NCBI GenBank assembly: GCA_037043015.1
Contig: CM073325.1
Span: 436,501-500,500 of the forward strand
DNA from: Bryum argenteum
Lineage: Eukaryota; Streptophyta; Bryopsida; Bryales; Bryaceae
DNA: 64,000 bases
Direction: 5' to 3'
The stretch's first letter is position 1. Each line of letters begins with the position of its first letter. The notes below the pieces were generated by a model. The model was given only the letters and a program-made list of their open reading frames with translations, did no database searches and had not been told where the DNA came from. A program made the translations under genes and the position numbers. This document shows positions 35,983 through 49,029 of this stretch, one piece after another.

Positions 35983-36929
35983 CTAATAACTGTCCTCTCT
36001 AAATACAAGCTCCGGTGGAATCATATGATATGGTTTCGCCATCAAGCGGTTCACCACCTCCGCACAGGTCATTCTCTCATTTAATTCATGCCTGGTCATT
36101 GAAAACACTTTCGTTAGGAATGAATCTCGCACCGTCGAATTCGGTAATAATTCTTCGTCAATTCGTTATGCACACCAATCACCGGATGAGCTTGCCAACC
36201 GCATACGAATCTGATGCTACCGTGGTTGGATGTCGAAGTTCCTGGACGTTCAAATTTGTATCAGAACCTTCAGGTCCATAAGTATAGAACAACTCGGGCG
36301 CCACCCACCATCGACGTGTCATATATTTTTTTTTTTTTTTTTTTTCGTGCTATCCGTAACGTGAAGGCTGTTGTTCTACTATACGAGATGCCATCCCCCA
36401 GTCACACACTCCAATACAAATCTTGGTTCCTCCGAAAGTTGGGAAATGCAATAGTATGTTCGAGGGGGATAGGTCGTTGTGAAGAACTCCTGTCTTATGC
36501 ACGAGATTCATGATGTACACTAAACCCCAAGCTAACTTCATCCTGTGCTGACGGAAAAGGGTAATTCTGAAAGCCTCCTCTGGAGTGAGACTCGGAACTT
36601 CCTTCACTTTCGACCAGTGAAGATGTTTGTCCCCGACCTTCTCATCCAACTTCAACATCTCGTGTAGTGATCCCCCATTCCACCAATATGAGTAAGCTTC
36701 GAATGTCCTTGTATGCAACGCCCAAAACTTGATAATTCCTGGATGATTCAAAGGACATACAAGAGCTTCTGCAGCAGTCTCTATCCTCCTCTTCTGAAGA
36801 TTCATATTCTTGGAAAGATTTGCTGCAAACTCGACATTTTCTGGAACGTGGTCTACTCCAAGTATCTTCACCTTCCGCACCAGTCCATGGCCTCCCTCCA
36901 TATTGCGGCCTGATAGAGCTTCTATTGTA
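35983..36929 (-). pseudogene. Atypical protein kinase, 3' part (left of CACTA insertion)
   Basis: Kinase domain on the minus strand. Visible in order: a glycine-loop-like SGRNMEGGHGLVRKV, a CPLNHPGIIKF region, WWNGGSLHEML, the catalytic loop VLHNDLSPSNILLHF (HND replaces HRD, Asp kept), GVCDWGMA (DWG replaces DFG), then RRWWVAPELFYTYGP and SDSYAVGKLI, and a tail with MTCAEVVNRL. Defects: an in-frame TAG at about 36350 just after RYG, followed in the same frame by a 20-A run; a frameshift near 36183; a further TAA shortly after; the tail then reads to a stop at 35983. The 5' part of the gene is at 50945-51575, separated by the transposon. Atypical motifs may belong to the family or reflect decay. 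Confidence 0.82.
36927..36929. repeat. Target-site duplication GTA (left)
   Basis: GTA immediately precedes CACTACTAG and is matched by GTA at 50945-50947. CACTA elements make 3-bp duplications. Confidence 0.8.
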
Positions 36930-36930
36930 C

Positions 36931-37790
36931 ACTACTAGGAATTAGAGGCATATGCTACAATAGAGGCGTAGCATTTTACTCTAGAACTAGGGTGTGGTGG
37001 TCCCTGTTGAAACGTAGCATGAACCACGGTGACGTCGTTGCCTTCAGTAAAGTTACGGGAGGGGGATAATATTAGTCACGTCGCAATGTGCATGGGAACG
37101 TCCGTTCTCAAACAAGTTCCCTTGCTTTATGTTGTCATATGGTGGCCACGTGGCAGTATATATGGCAGTAGTGATTTTCTTGAATTTCTAACTTGTAAGT
37201 ATGCTCTTCAAAATTACCATGCATGTTTTGGGGGAGGTAAATATAAAAAGAATTTACTATGACTTTTTTACCATGTGCTGTTTAGTTTTACCTTCCGTAC
37301 AATTGAATTCAATTTTCACCTTAACGATATTCGCGGTATTCTATTTTTGGAAGTCAGAACGTGCACCAACGTGTATGCCACGTAGCGTGTCGAGATTCGT
37401 TTTCAGAAAGCGTCCACTGCATACCGTATGGAGTATTCTCACTGGTCTAGTAATAGGATGGACGCTGTCATCTCAATTACCGCACAGAAGGGTATGCCAT
37501 TGATTAATTCCTAATTTTATCCAAGCAAGCGGAAATGGGTAATGCCTTAATTTGAATACGACAAGCACTGAAAAAGATATGCATTGACAAGCATACCACA
37601 GATTTGCGGTAGTAATTTTCACTCCTTCGTTCTGTAAAGAACCTTAAATCCGTATTCGAGTGAGTTCACTGTACAAGAATGTTTAAGAGTCGAGAACGTA
37701 TGTGAACAAGCGCCCAGATTGCTGAAAGTGCACTCCTATGTATGCTGGTCATGGTGTCGTCGATCCCTATGTACAGTAGCAAAAGTTAGT
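36931..37790. other. CACTA left subterminal region
   Basis: About 860 bp between the left terminus and the ORF1 stop. It contains repeated CGTAGC/GCTACG and CCACGTGGC/CCACGTAGC motifs (36951-37025, 37146-37390), as expected of subterminal transposase-binding repeats in CACTA elements. No coding support. Confidence 0.6.
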
Positions 37791-40700
37791 CTAAGAATCT
37801 GTTGGTTCTGTACTGGACCCGTCACGTGGCGGCTGGTGCTCCTCATCTCCGTCATCCTCCTCCCGGTAACTGCCGCCTCCTTCGGCATCGCTGCCGCCAT
37901 CGTCGTTGAGGCCTTCGGTTTCAAAGCCTGACTCCTCTGAGCTCCTCCCGTCGTTGTCGTCGCTCCTCCCGTCGTTGTCGTCGCTCCTCCCGTCGTTGTC
38001 GTCGCTCCTCCCGTCGTTGTCGTCGCTCCCATCAGTCTCACCGTCTTCGTCACTGCTCCTATCGCTGTCTGCTTCCTTGCCTGACTCGTCGTCTTCCTCA
38101 CCGCTCGAGTTGAAGTCCTCTTCGCTCTCGTCATCCTCTGTTGGTGTCTTTGGTTTATGCTTGCTCCCCTTCCGTTTAGCTTTTGTCTGCTCTGCTCGTT
38201 TAGCTTGAACAACTTCCTGCAATTGTCCGCCAATCTCCCCATGGCGCACATGATCCAAAACTGCCGAAATCCCATTTTGCTTCGCAAATCGCACCTCCTC
38301 ATTGGTTGGTTGTCTACCAAATTCGTCCACCTGCGATATAAGATACATAACTTAGACAACATTGAAGCATGAATAAGACAGAGAAGGGGTAATGAGATAA
38401 TGACGGGCATACATGTGAATTTTGAAACTAAACATGAGAGACATCATTGAAATTAGAACGGCAGATTTGACTTACAAAGACTTGGACTAACCCTTGTACT
38501 CCTCGAGGGCCCAGCTTGTAGGTGAATCCCTTCCTCTTGGTACGCTGATCGGCAGCCACCTTGCATTTCTCAGATTTTGCTTGGTAGCTTGCGTTAGAAA
38601 GCGATTTATATATAGCATTCCAAGACTCTAGCGAGACCCCACCAGCCACCGGTACACTGTTTTTACTTACTGCCTTCGCAAAGCTTCTTCTCAGCCTCAC
38701 TCGCCTCTCTCTGATGTTACACCCAACCATTTGCATAACATAGGCTTCATCCCAATCCCCTGGGTAGAGTTTCTTTAATCTAAGTTTGAACCTCACTTTA
38801 GTTAAAGCGTCTTGTTGAGACCAATCTAAATGCCATGGAAAAATGTAAGCTGCTCTCTCAAAGGCAAAGTTTTTCATATGCTTCCAAAACTGACCCACTG
38901 GTTGGGCCATACTATTAACTTGACAAGGTGGGACGTTTCTAACACCATCCCACGTACCTATTGAAAGAGGGTCAGAGAGCATGACACTACCGGAATTAGA
39001 TGGACATGCAAGTGGATTAGACGAGTCGCTAGATAGGTCCTTATCCGCTCCCTTTCCGCCCACATGTTTAACTTTGACTGGGGCCTGAATTTGTGCGCTT
39101 GTCTTGTGCCCTCTCGAGCTTTCTCGTGGGCTAGGATACCTTTGCGATGTTAGTGTGGTCAATTTATCTTGTAATGCACTCATCTGTTGCCGAAGTTCCG
39201 CTAACTCGCTCAACTGAGCGTTCTCTTGGGGTACAGTCGGCTCCTTCTCCTTCTCAAGGACTGCCGGCTTCTTCCCCTTCTCTGCACTTGAACTGCGCCC
39301 ACACACTTCAGCTGGGCCGGCCTTCTTGCTTCTTGTGCCCTTTCTAGCTTTCTTTGCAGCCCTTTCCTTGCGAGCGCTAGTTGACATATTGCAGCCGCAC
39401 TTGCTGGTATTGCAGCCACAATGTGCCTTTTTCTCTTTATGCTTTGAGGTGCAGACAGTAGGTACTGCCAAGTCCCTACAAAGCTACCATGGGAAGCAAA
39501 CAAATGTTAGCATTGTATTTTGTAACTGCAAGTTAAAATTGAAGTGGACTAAAAAGAAAGTGTAAGAAGCGTGTTATACTTACCTTGTCGTTTGTTTCAA
39601 TGAACGAAGCCCGCTGGTCCACCGGTAGAGTCCTCAAAAGCGTTCTAACTGATCCTTTTACTAGCAATGTTTGCAGAGACTCGCTTGGAGGGGAGTTCTG
39701 CAACATCCGGTTTGCAATACTTGGGCAGACTCCTTGGGGCTGCGCATCATTTTCTGTTGCTTTGCTAACCGACTGGGGACTCCTAGGAGGAAGAGTACTA
39801 GCAACAACATTCCTCGTTGGGGACCTAATGAACTTCTGTGCTCTTATTGAGCAGATTAGTGGAGGTGACGACAGTGACTGGAGGGGTGAGCTTTGTAAAG
39901 TAGGGGATGACGGTGTTCTGGGAGAGGTTGGCACAGAATCTGCAAAGGTGGGAGTTCCTCCTGTAGGATTGTCAACACTATGGGCTAACTGATCGTTGAC
40001 TTCCAGAGTTGGTTGGGATGCAGGACTTGCAACAAAACCCCTATCTATACAAGCAGGAGTTCTCAGTTCCGGTATTGTTGACTTAGGAGATTTCGAGGAG
40101 GGATTGGAATCTACGCTTCTTCTATCTTCACACTTGCGACTCTCATCAGTTCCCGGAAAACCAGGGAACTCAATTGCAGGAGCGTGAACTATGGGTGGAA
40201 TAGACGGGAAAACAGTCAATCCGGAATCAGATAATTCTGAGTTTATAATTGATGGATGGGTAGTTGCTGGAGTACCTGGAGAAATCGATTGTGCCACTTC
40301 TTTGGAGACTCGTGCAGGCATAACCTCCGCAATCGTCTGCTGAGGTGAGAAGCAATCTCCTTGTGCATCATTCTGGACTAGATTTCTATCGGCTTCAAAA
40401 AGTGGTGGAACAGCACCTCCTTGTGGGTTCATACCGGCACTTCCTCCATTCGTGTCGGCAGGTGCCCGAATTCTTTTTCCTAAAGCCACAGTGGTTGCCT
40501 GTGCGCCGTCGGCGTGGCCACTCTGTTCACTCGATTGTCCTGGAGGCACAGTGCTTGGCCTTACGTTGTCTGCTTGCCCAGTTGGTAAAACACGGACTTC
40601 TTTTAGAGGAGTTTCTACCTGCGGACATGGAGCAAGTTGACGAATCTCCGTCCGCACCGCGGCTTGGCCATCCGCTGTTGGAAGGAGAACGTGGTCTGCT

Positions 40701-41278
40701 GCCCTGATGCTTACTTGATTACTCGCTGATTGAGTCTCTGGTTCCTGTCTCTGGCCTCCTCGGTGGGACAGTCGTCGCCTCCCAGCTGCCAAGTCCTCAT
40801 CCTCATTTTGTTCGGCTACTACGTAGTTGATAGTGGGCCTCGTCCTCTTTGGTGGAGAAGTTATCACCACTCGTATGTTGTGCGATTCGGAATTTATTTG
40901 GAAGTCGACCTTCTCCTGCGCGTTTGTGGCAGCAGCCTCGAACTCTAACCCGAGATCCTTTGTACGAGGACGCTTTTGTGTGCTTTTGATTCCACACTCC
41001 TCCACTTGGTGATCCACACTTCGTCCACGTCTTGCAGGCGCTGGTGATTCCAGTGAAGACAACAATTTCTTCCTTCTGTGTGGGGAATTAGTCGGCCTTG
41101 TTTGAAGGACCTGTCTCTTCCCCTTGAGTGCAGCGCGTTGATCATCTGTTGTTTTCTCCCGCTTCTTCGATGGCATCCCCTCTCGGCGAGTGTCTGGCTC
41201 GCTTCCGATGCGCTGCCTCCCACTTCGACGACCTCCTTTGAGCCCGTCATCTTCAAGTGCGCGGTTCCTCTTCGCCAT
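37791..41278 (-). CDS. CACTA ORF1, TNPA / Transposase_24-like protein
   Basis: Three exons on the minus strand: 41278-39584, 39483-38476 and 38330-37791, joined in phase by GT-AG introns (GTAAGT donors), about 1,080 aa. Exon 1 is basic, Ser/Pro-rich and low-complexity. Exon 2 begins with a Cys-rich stretch (HCGC..KCGC), then a coiled-coil-like segment (LAELRQQMSALQDKL), then a region with WDEAYVMQMV, WNAIYKSLSNASYQAKSEK and LGPRGVQGLVQVF, which resembles the plant transposase family Transposase_24. Exon 3 continues VDEFGRQPTNEEVRFA and ends in a long acidic tail with four DDNDGRS repeats. It is divergent from TNP2. In CACTA elements the accessory protein binds subterminal repeats; that role is inferred. 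No frame breaks seen. Confidence 0.72.
37940..38030 (-). repeat. 21-bp coding tandem repeat (DDNDGRS x4)
   Basis: Within ORF1 exon 3. The plus-strand unit 'tcgttgtcgtcgctcctcccg' repeats four times and encodes the acidic heptad DDNDGRS. Confidence 0.9.
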
Positions 41279-42487
41279 TGAGTCGTACTGGAGACCTGAA
41301 CGTTCTTCAAAACCTTCAATGTGTTGACAGCCTGTACGCTCGCACGCTAACAGGACATGTACGCCCGCACGCTAAGCGGATACCAAACCGAAACCCTACT
41401 AGCGACTTTAGAAAAACCTATGCGTGTGACGACACTACGAAACAAGGACTACAGAACGCAGCTTCAATAAGCTCAGTTAAGGAAGATAGCGGCATGCCTG
41501 ACGCTCGCAGCTTCAATTAAGCGGATACAATAACGACTACAAGGCGACCAAGAAGGATTATGCTGCAAGGCAGCGTCAGATCAAAGCACAAGGCGACCAA
41601 GAAGGATTGTGTTGCAAGGCAGCATCAGATCAAAGGAAAATGTGAGCAAGAAATGAAAGGACTGAGAGCTCTCAGAATCGGCTATGGCGTGCATTGACAA
41701 CTGAGTGCATACCCATCCCAGCTTGAGGGACGAGAGAGAAAGGTGAGAAGCCCTAGCCCGATATCTACCGACGCTGACCACTGGATGTAAATACGATGTA
41801 CATATTAAAAAGCGCGCGAGGATGTAACGAACCTCCGATATTGTCGTGTTTTTGAAAGTTCCGTTTCCCGCCTGTTATGTTCGCGTACATATCAAAAATC
41901 AACCTTATCGTAACGTTTTACCAGATTTAAAAATAAATAAATATGTAACTTGTATTTCCAACCCTATTTGTAGATACTAATGTGTAAAATTCTTTTAATC
42001 CTAGATCATCAGTGTGTTTGATAGATCTAATTTTTAAGAACATGTATTCAATCATGGTCATTTTTGAAATTGCAATTTCATAGATAATAAGTTCATAAAA
42101 TGTATCTATTGAAAATTGTGGAACATGTAGGATTAAAGATGTTTAGAATGGCACATTCATAGATCTTTTGAGTATTATAATTCTGGGTACCTATTACCAT
42201 AAATGGGAATGTAATAAACATATATATTCAATAGTACCTATCAAAGCACACCATTGTAACCTTTGTTCACTTAAGGCTGGAAAGATATATTTTGAATGGA
42301 ATTGCTATGTTATATTTTATGAAATTGCACAACTACATAATTTTGTGTTTATTACATAGACCATCATAGAAAAATATGAATATAAGTTGTAATTTGATAC
42401 AAATTAGAGTTTGAGAAAAAAAATACTCTACACTTATTTTGCTATGTGATTGACCATAGACTCTTTTGTGTATAGAATTCAGTGACC
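41279..42487. promoter_or_regulatory. Divergent intergenic region between ORF1 and TNP2
   Basis: The two transposon genes start back to back about 1.2 kb apart, so both promoters should lie here. The left third is GC-richer and contains short tandem duplications (see 41541-41638); the right part is AT-rich. No clear TATA assignment. Confidence 0.5.
41541..41638 (+). repeat. 49-bp tandem duplication
   Basis: 'aaggcgaccaagaaggatta...gatcaaag' at 41541 repeats at 41590 with a few substitutions. A smaller duplication, 'acgctcgcacgctaacagga' with 'acgcccgcacgctaagcgga', lies at about 41337-41380. Confidence 0.9.
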
Positions 42488-45400
42488 ATGAGGACTAAAC
42501 CGGCTGTGGAAGCATCGAATCTTGTACCCGCCGATGAATCCATTAGCGATGGGGTATTACCAGAAGAAATTGAGGGGCTCCAACGAAGTAATAAAAGAAG
42601 AAGAACCAAGTTTCCAGATGTAAGGCAAGATCAAGGGCCAGATTTTAGAGTGTATTGCCCTTGTCTCAAATGTGATTCGCGCTCTAAGCCCACATTGAGA
42701 CTTGTACGCATTTGCACTGAACACATTGCAACTCATGGTATAGGCATAAAATGGAAGGTAATGTTCCATACTATAAAATTTCCTTTTATTTTTGTAAGTT
42801 GAGTATGCCCTTAAATATACTTCTTAATAATTAGTCGTTTGCCCATTCTATAGGGGATTCCAAACAATAAATGCACCCAATTTACTACAAGATGTGAAAT
42901 ACTAGCCATAACGTGTTTAGTAAAATTATATAAAGGGGTCAGTTTAGTAAATCCTATTATGAATACATTGACTAAGTTACTAATTTCAATGTTTTTTGTT
43001 ACATACTAGTGACTATGGAAGTAACTAGTAAGGGGCATAGTAATGATTATATTTTGATATCATAAATGAAGACACATCAACAAATATCAAATTTGATTGT
43101 GTAACTTAAGGAGTAATATTCATTGAATATTTGGTTATAATGAAATGAACATCTTCTCATTTATTCTTGCAATAATGCATATCGAACTTCAGTTTTAAGT
43201 AGTTTAGTGTTATGAATACTTTAAAGTACGAATATATTTGAGAATCTAATCTCATTATTATATTTCAATTGATTTTGATGTTTCTCCCAATCGCTACATT
43301 ACGAAATCATAAATGTGTTTTTTAAAAATTCTATGTGGAAATGGGTTTAGAAATTGGTAGAAGTTTGATACTACTATGTTCATTGGGGAGAAAGTAAGAA
43401 ACTATATTTTGAATTTAGTGAAAAAAACAAATGAAATTGGATATTTCTACAATTCATAATTATGGATTAGTAGTTAATTAGAATATTGAATAGGTAGATT
43501 AGTGTTAGATTATAATAAAATTTGAAAATGCTATAAGTTTTTAATTTAGCAATTCATTTTGCCTACAACAATGACTTTGAGACTATGTAAGGACCCCCAT
43601 GTAGACCAATATAAAGGGTGAAAATATTGAACAAGGGTACAACTTATAACATATTTAGTTAATTAGTGTATGTAACACTAAACTAGGTATTTTGTGTAGT
43701 GAATTTTGGAAATAGAACTTCTCAGAGTTCTTGCCCGTACCCACCAAATAGTATGTAGTCACTTAACCACTAACAAGATGACATATAATACACCTCTTAT
43801 ATGTTCTATTTGTTTTGGCTTGACGAACAGACACTCTAATCACGCCGGCCCTGAAAACGGACCGGAGTTTCTATCTATCTATCTTCTATTTGTTCAATGT
43901 AAAAATATAATATGCTTATACTTACAAGCATTCTGCTTTAGTTTATGTGATTTTAAAGAACATAAGCCTTGAAATGATTTGTAGTTTCACCATTCAGTCC
44001 AGACGCTTTCCATAGGAGCACTTTTAATCGGGGACATTATGGGGCCAGGCTGTATACGACAACCAAATGCAGGACATCGAGACAGGTCAAGCCCCAGGTT
44101 TCCCAGTGCAAGCTGCCCAGTCATCCGCGCCTGACATGGGACATGCTAGCGACACGACCCCTGCTACTGCCTCATCCAGTGTGCATAGGGACGAAACTCT
44201 GTGGAATGATGATTTGACTTTCGAGGACATGTTGGCCCACCATGGAGCCAGAGATCCCTCAGTCATACGGGTGGACTCCACCAAGGGCCCTGATTCAGAG
44301 ATGTCATTTCTTGAGAAAGAAGCGTCAACGAAACTCTATGATGGTGCTACTTCGAGTAGGCTAAAAATCATTGTGGAGTTCTTAAATCTCCAAACCCGAC
44401 ATGGATGGTCTAATTTAGCCATGGATGATATTTTTTCCACAATTTCCGATCAAGTTATTGCCAAACACTTGAATTCTCGGATGCCTCAAAGTAGAAAGGA
44501 AGCTCGAAAGATAATATCTGATGTTGGACTTGATTACAGTGTCATACATGCTTGTCCATGTGACAAAACACTGTATTTTGGAGCATTTGAAAAAGCTACA
44601 TTTTGTCCTAAATGCAAGCTTTCCCGCTATGGCAATACAACCTTGAAGACAACTGTTCCAAGAAAGGTATATTTCTCTACATCATTTTTAAAATTGGGAA
44701 TGCACTAATGTATTTACTATATTTTTTATTCTGTCATAAAGAAATGTATTTTATCACATCTAACCATTGTTTATTTGTGGCAGAAAATGTTCTACTTTCC
44801 GGTCATACCTCGACTTCTTGCTCACTATCGGAGCATGGAGCTAGCTCCCTTGATGACATGGCATGCTAAGAACATGAGTGACGACGGGATTATGAGAGTT
44901 CCGGCAGATAGCGGGGCATGGCAAACTATACTAGAGAGCCCAAAGTTCTCATGTATGGTTCAAGAGCCTAGAAATGTGTGGTTAGGATTAGCAATGGATG
45001 GAGTAAATCCCTACTCAAACAACTCCGCTAGTCATTCTACCTGGCCTATCATGATGGTATTGTACAATCTCCCGCCATGGTTAGCGATTCATAAACGTCA
45101 CATCATGCTATCAGCCATTGTTCCAGGTAATATTATTTCCTCAAATTTTATTGCACTAGATAGTATTTTGAATCCATAGTGTCCACCCTCAAAAGAGACA
45201 AGTAATATTGTTCAAATTTCCCCTTGTCCGGTGGGCCTCAGGTCATTCGCATTACTAACTGACACTTCATTCCCACCAGGCCCTTATGGAAGGCACCAAA
45301 GTTTCTATATATCTATCTATCTATCTATTTTCAATTCAGATATTGAGAATAGGCCTTGGAACAACCTTGTAGAAGCCATCCAGAACTTCTGTCCAGCAAG

Positions 45401-48364
45401 CCCACCCAGTATTCTTCAGTCACCATCTGCCAGTTACTACTTTAAAATCATCCCGTATGAGTGGGCAGGTATTAGGATAGTTCGTAGGTGGAGCCAATTT
45501 TAAGTATTCAAACTTACTGTAGTAGGTCGATAATGGTTTAAATAAATTCGAAATGCAAATGAGTAGAGTGGACTGTGGGCATTTCTTTTTTCTAGGATGA
45601 GTTTGGTTTGAAAAAGTTGTTGAGTTCTACATTTAACTTTATTTACCATGTGAAAAGGAATAATTCACATATCTTAAAATCTTATAGTATGACTAATTTT
45701 TTCAGAATTCGTTGTGATTGCACAGGGAAGAAGAAAGTCAAAGACATGAACACGTATTTACAGCCCATGATTAGTGAACTACGTACACTATGGCATACCG
45801 GGGTAGATGCCGTAGATGTGTCTGCACCACATGACAAACAACATTTCAATCTCAAGGGCATTTTACTTTGGACAATGCATGACTTTCCCGGGTATGGGGT
45901 ATGTTCCTCATTGCAAACTCAAGGGCACAATGCTTGCCCCCCTTGCGGACCCCACCAATTGGAGTCACACACTTCAAAAGCCTTAAAGAAGGTGATTTAC
46001 ATGGGGCATAGAAAATACCTACCCTATGGCCACAAGCTACGTCACCCACACCATAATAGAGCATATGGTAGTAAAAGGGCCGGAAAGCTTCCAGTGAGGA
46101 CAGAAGCAAAATTTTGGTCGAAAAGGTGGCAAATGGTGAAAGACAAGGAAATTTTGAAGAAAGACGCTGGAGTGAAGGCAAAGTCCATATTCTATAAACT
46201 GCCCTATTATGAGGTGTGGTTTCTTTTTACTTCTAATTTCTTTTTTCTTCTTTGAATTATAACTATAAATACAAAGTAAAAGTATACTAAAAATTCTAAT
46301 CCTAGTATCAATTTATTTTCAAAGAGCAATTTTACAATTCAAGATAAAATTTGTATGGATGATTTGTACTTTGAAAAGATTGTAAACTACTTTATCTTCT
46401 TATCTTTATAACATATTGTTATGGCAAATGCAGGACCTTCCCATTCCTCATCTATTGGATCCAATGCACATAGAGAAGAATGTGTGCGCGGCATTGTTCA
46501 AAACTTTTTCGAATTGCAAGGGTACTAAGGCGGATAGCCTTGGAGTGCGCAACGCCTTCAAAGAGAATGGAATGCGCCCGGATTTGCACGCACATGAGGA
46601 TGGACGAGACAACAAGGGGAATGTGAAGTTCAAATACGCCAAAGCCCCGTGGATTTGGACTTTGGAGGAATATGACATGGTCATAAATACCATCACATCT
46701 ACTCGAACTCCCACCGGGTATGGCTCATCTTTCTCCTCCAAATTTAGCGATAGGAAAATTGTGGGTATGAAGACTCACGATTACCATAATCTTTTACATG
46801 ATATTCTACCTATAGCTATAAGAGGTACCTTAACAAAGGAGATCCGTGACATAATCTATAGGTTAGGATCCCTTTTTAAATGGATTTGCTCTAAGGAGAT
46901 TAACAAGCTAGAAATAATGTTTAAAAAAGTTGAAGCAGCAGAGATCCTATGTTTAATGGAACTGCATTTGCCACCTTCAATTTTTGACATTCAAATTCAT
47001 TTGATAGTTCACCTTGTAGAAGAGGTAGAATTAGCGGGACCCGTCTCAGCCCGTTGGATGTATTTTTTAGAGATATACATGAAAACTCTAAAAGGGTTTG
47101 TGAGGCAAAAGGCACGACCCGAGGGCAGCATGGCGGAAGGTTACATAGTTTCAGAAACTATGTTCTATGTAACGGAATTTGTTCTACAACTTTACACCAA
47201 GGCACCCCGATTATGGGATTGGGAAGAGGGTGAGCGGTTCTCAGGAATAGTTTTGCCCAAGATGAGGTCAGAGCAAGTTCTAAAGCCAACCCTCAGAGAA
47301 CAAGTGCATAGGTTTATGTTGAAGAACTCCCCTGCTTTGGAGACATGGTGTGCGAGGTATATTCATTAATTGCCTTTTTTTTGTATATTATGAGTTGTGG
47401 TATTTTTTTTTTAACTTCTAAATTAAATTATTCCCCTTACATTAGAATTTTGTGTTGTTGCAATTGAAGGTATGCCACATTAAAAAACTTGGATCCCAAT
47501 TTACCAAGTTTTAGGGATTGGGCTTTAGGGGCGCTACAAGAGGCACAAAGAAAGGGTGAAATAATTTCACAAATGGCATTTGATATTGCCATAGGCCCAA
47601 GAGTAAAGGCAGATTTCTTTTCAGCTATGTGGGCGTATGGGCGTCATTTCCGCATTATGGAAAGGGACATGCACAAAAAAACTACATTTGATTGTGGCAT
47701 TTCCTCCATGTATGTTGAGGACGGAGAAGAAACGGAGTATCTTGGGTTCGTTGACAACATCATGCGAATTCACTTTGACTCTTTTGATACGGTCCTTATA
47801 AAAGGAAAATGGTATAATTCCATAATTGGCCGAGGGTCAGCTGGTACGCTTGTCACAGACGAGTGCGGAGTTGTAAGAGTTAAAGCTGGCCGTTTCATGT
47901 CTGAGTCCGCAATAACAGACGAACCAGTGGTTTTTCCCAAGGACGTCTCCCAAGTGTTTTTTGTTGAAGATAACCTGAATTGAGGGTGGAAGCTCGTTGT
48001 ACATGTTAACACGCGCTCTAGACGCGTCTTTTACAAGCGAGAGAGGGGTGATAACGGGGAATCCGATGATGACGAGAGTCAATATGCTTTCCCAGCACCA
48101 GACGCAACGAGCACAACGCGGCGCGGGGATACCCTAATTTCAGTAGAAGCCGACGATGCTGCAGGTGAGGACGATGTACAGAGCGTCGAGGGCGACGAAG
48201 AAGATAACGAGGAGGGGGTTCATATGGTGGACAACCTGGATTTGGATGACGAAGAGGAAGAGGCGCCACGGTCTTGGCACATAGGGATGAACCTCTCTGA
48301 TTTGGAGCCGAACGAAATGGAAGAGCTGGAAAGTGACGGGGAGTTCGAGGAGGAATCAACGTGA
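42488..48364 (+). pseudogene. CACTA TNP2 transposase with one internal TGA
   Basis: Exons 42488-42757, 44073-44666, 44784-45126, 45726-46213, 46434-47356 and 47470-48364; phases agree throughout, ~1,170 codons. Exon 1 has an N-terminal YCPCLKC segment like the transposase-associated domain. Exons 2-4 carry the Transposase_21 (TNP2) core: VIHACPCDKTLYFG, CPKCKLSRYG, RNVWLGLAMDGVNPY, TWPIMMVLYNLPPW, NTYLQPMISELRTLW, LLWTMHDFPGYG and MGHRKYLP. Exon 5 has LLDPMHIEKNVCAALFKT and a DUF4218-like stretch (HDYHNLLHDILPIAIRG). Exon 6 has a DUF4216-like region (ERDMHKKTTFDCGISSMYVE, LGFVDN) and an acidic tail. The TGA at 47981-47983 falls between VFFVEDNLN and GWKLVVHVN; homology-like sequence continues in the same frame, so it is a premature stop or is read through. 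Exon 1-2 linkage (1.3-kb intron) is the least certain part. Confidence 0.85.
43481..43699. mobile_element. MITE-like insertion in TNP2 intron 1
   Basis: About 219 bp with diverged inverted ends (left 'aataggtagattagtgttag'; right end the reverse complement of 'ctacacaaaatacctagttt'). The interior phrases 'gctataagttttta' and 'ctatgtaaggaccccca' are shared with a better-preserved element at 61820-62042. Confidence 0.6.
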
Positions 48365-48687
48365 GCACCCTATGCTCCGTAAGAGTAGCCGGCTGCGCGA
48401 CCAGCTGGAAAGACATGGTAAGTCGCAAAAGGAACTTTGTGCAACGGCTACCTCCGGTTTTTTTTTTTTTTTTTTGCTTTTAGGTTGTACCGTTCGTGGT
48501 CTAATCGGCAAGGCCTCGAGATAGCAGAAGATGAAGCCATGGGTGGGTTCAGATCGAGGACCGTCGCAGTTATTATTGTCCACTACAGAAACTGTCTGTC
48601 GTCACTTACAAGGCACTCAAACCACCGTCGTAGTCAATTGGGGGGTGAATAGCGTATTGGTTTTGTTTATTTCCCACTTTGCAGACA

Positions 48688-49029
48688 ATGAAGAAATTGA
48701 AGCTTTCGCAATCTCGTTTCGCTAAATGTAGATCCCTGCATGCTATCAGTTTGGAAGATTTTTCAGACTTGATTCCACAATTGCCAGTAGATGTGTTCGT
48801 GGGAAAAGTTTGGCCACTTTTGTTTGAACGCGGAGACAGGTTGAAACAATTAGAGACACTATTGAGTCTTCGACTTGTCTCCACAAGCTGGGCAGATTTT
48901 GTGGACGAATCGAAGGAGATGTTCGAACATCAGCTGCACCTCACACAATGCATGACACAAGTTCAATACAGATGTGCCCCTGGTCGATTCCGGACTTGGT
49001 CCAGGAAATACGAGCCAGGGCATTGTTAG
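48688..49029 (+). CDS. Uncharacterised ORF with F-box-like motif inside CACTA
   Basis: Open frame from ATG 48688 to TAG 49029 (113 aa), preceded by a good acceptor (tttcccactttgcag), so it may be an internal exon. The segment LIPQLPVDVFVGKVWPLLF, with LLSLRLVSTSWADFV ~20 residues later, resembles an F-box (LP.D....W...R.VS..W). It is unlike transposase and lies downstream of TNP2 within the element. It could be a captured host exon or a third element gene. Sequence further down (49390-49575, SEEDILQDLVTWYKKG) may be another exon, but I cannot join them. Confidence 0.35.
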   Translation: MKKLKLSQSRFAKCRSLHAISLEDFSDLIPQLPVDVFVGKVWPLLFERGDRLKQLETLLSLRLVSTSWADFVDESKEMFEHQLHLTQCMTQVQYRCAPGRFRTWSRKYEPGHC

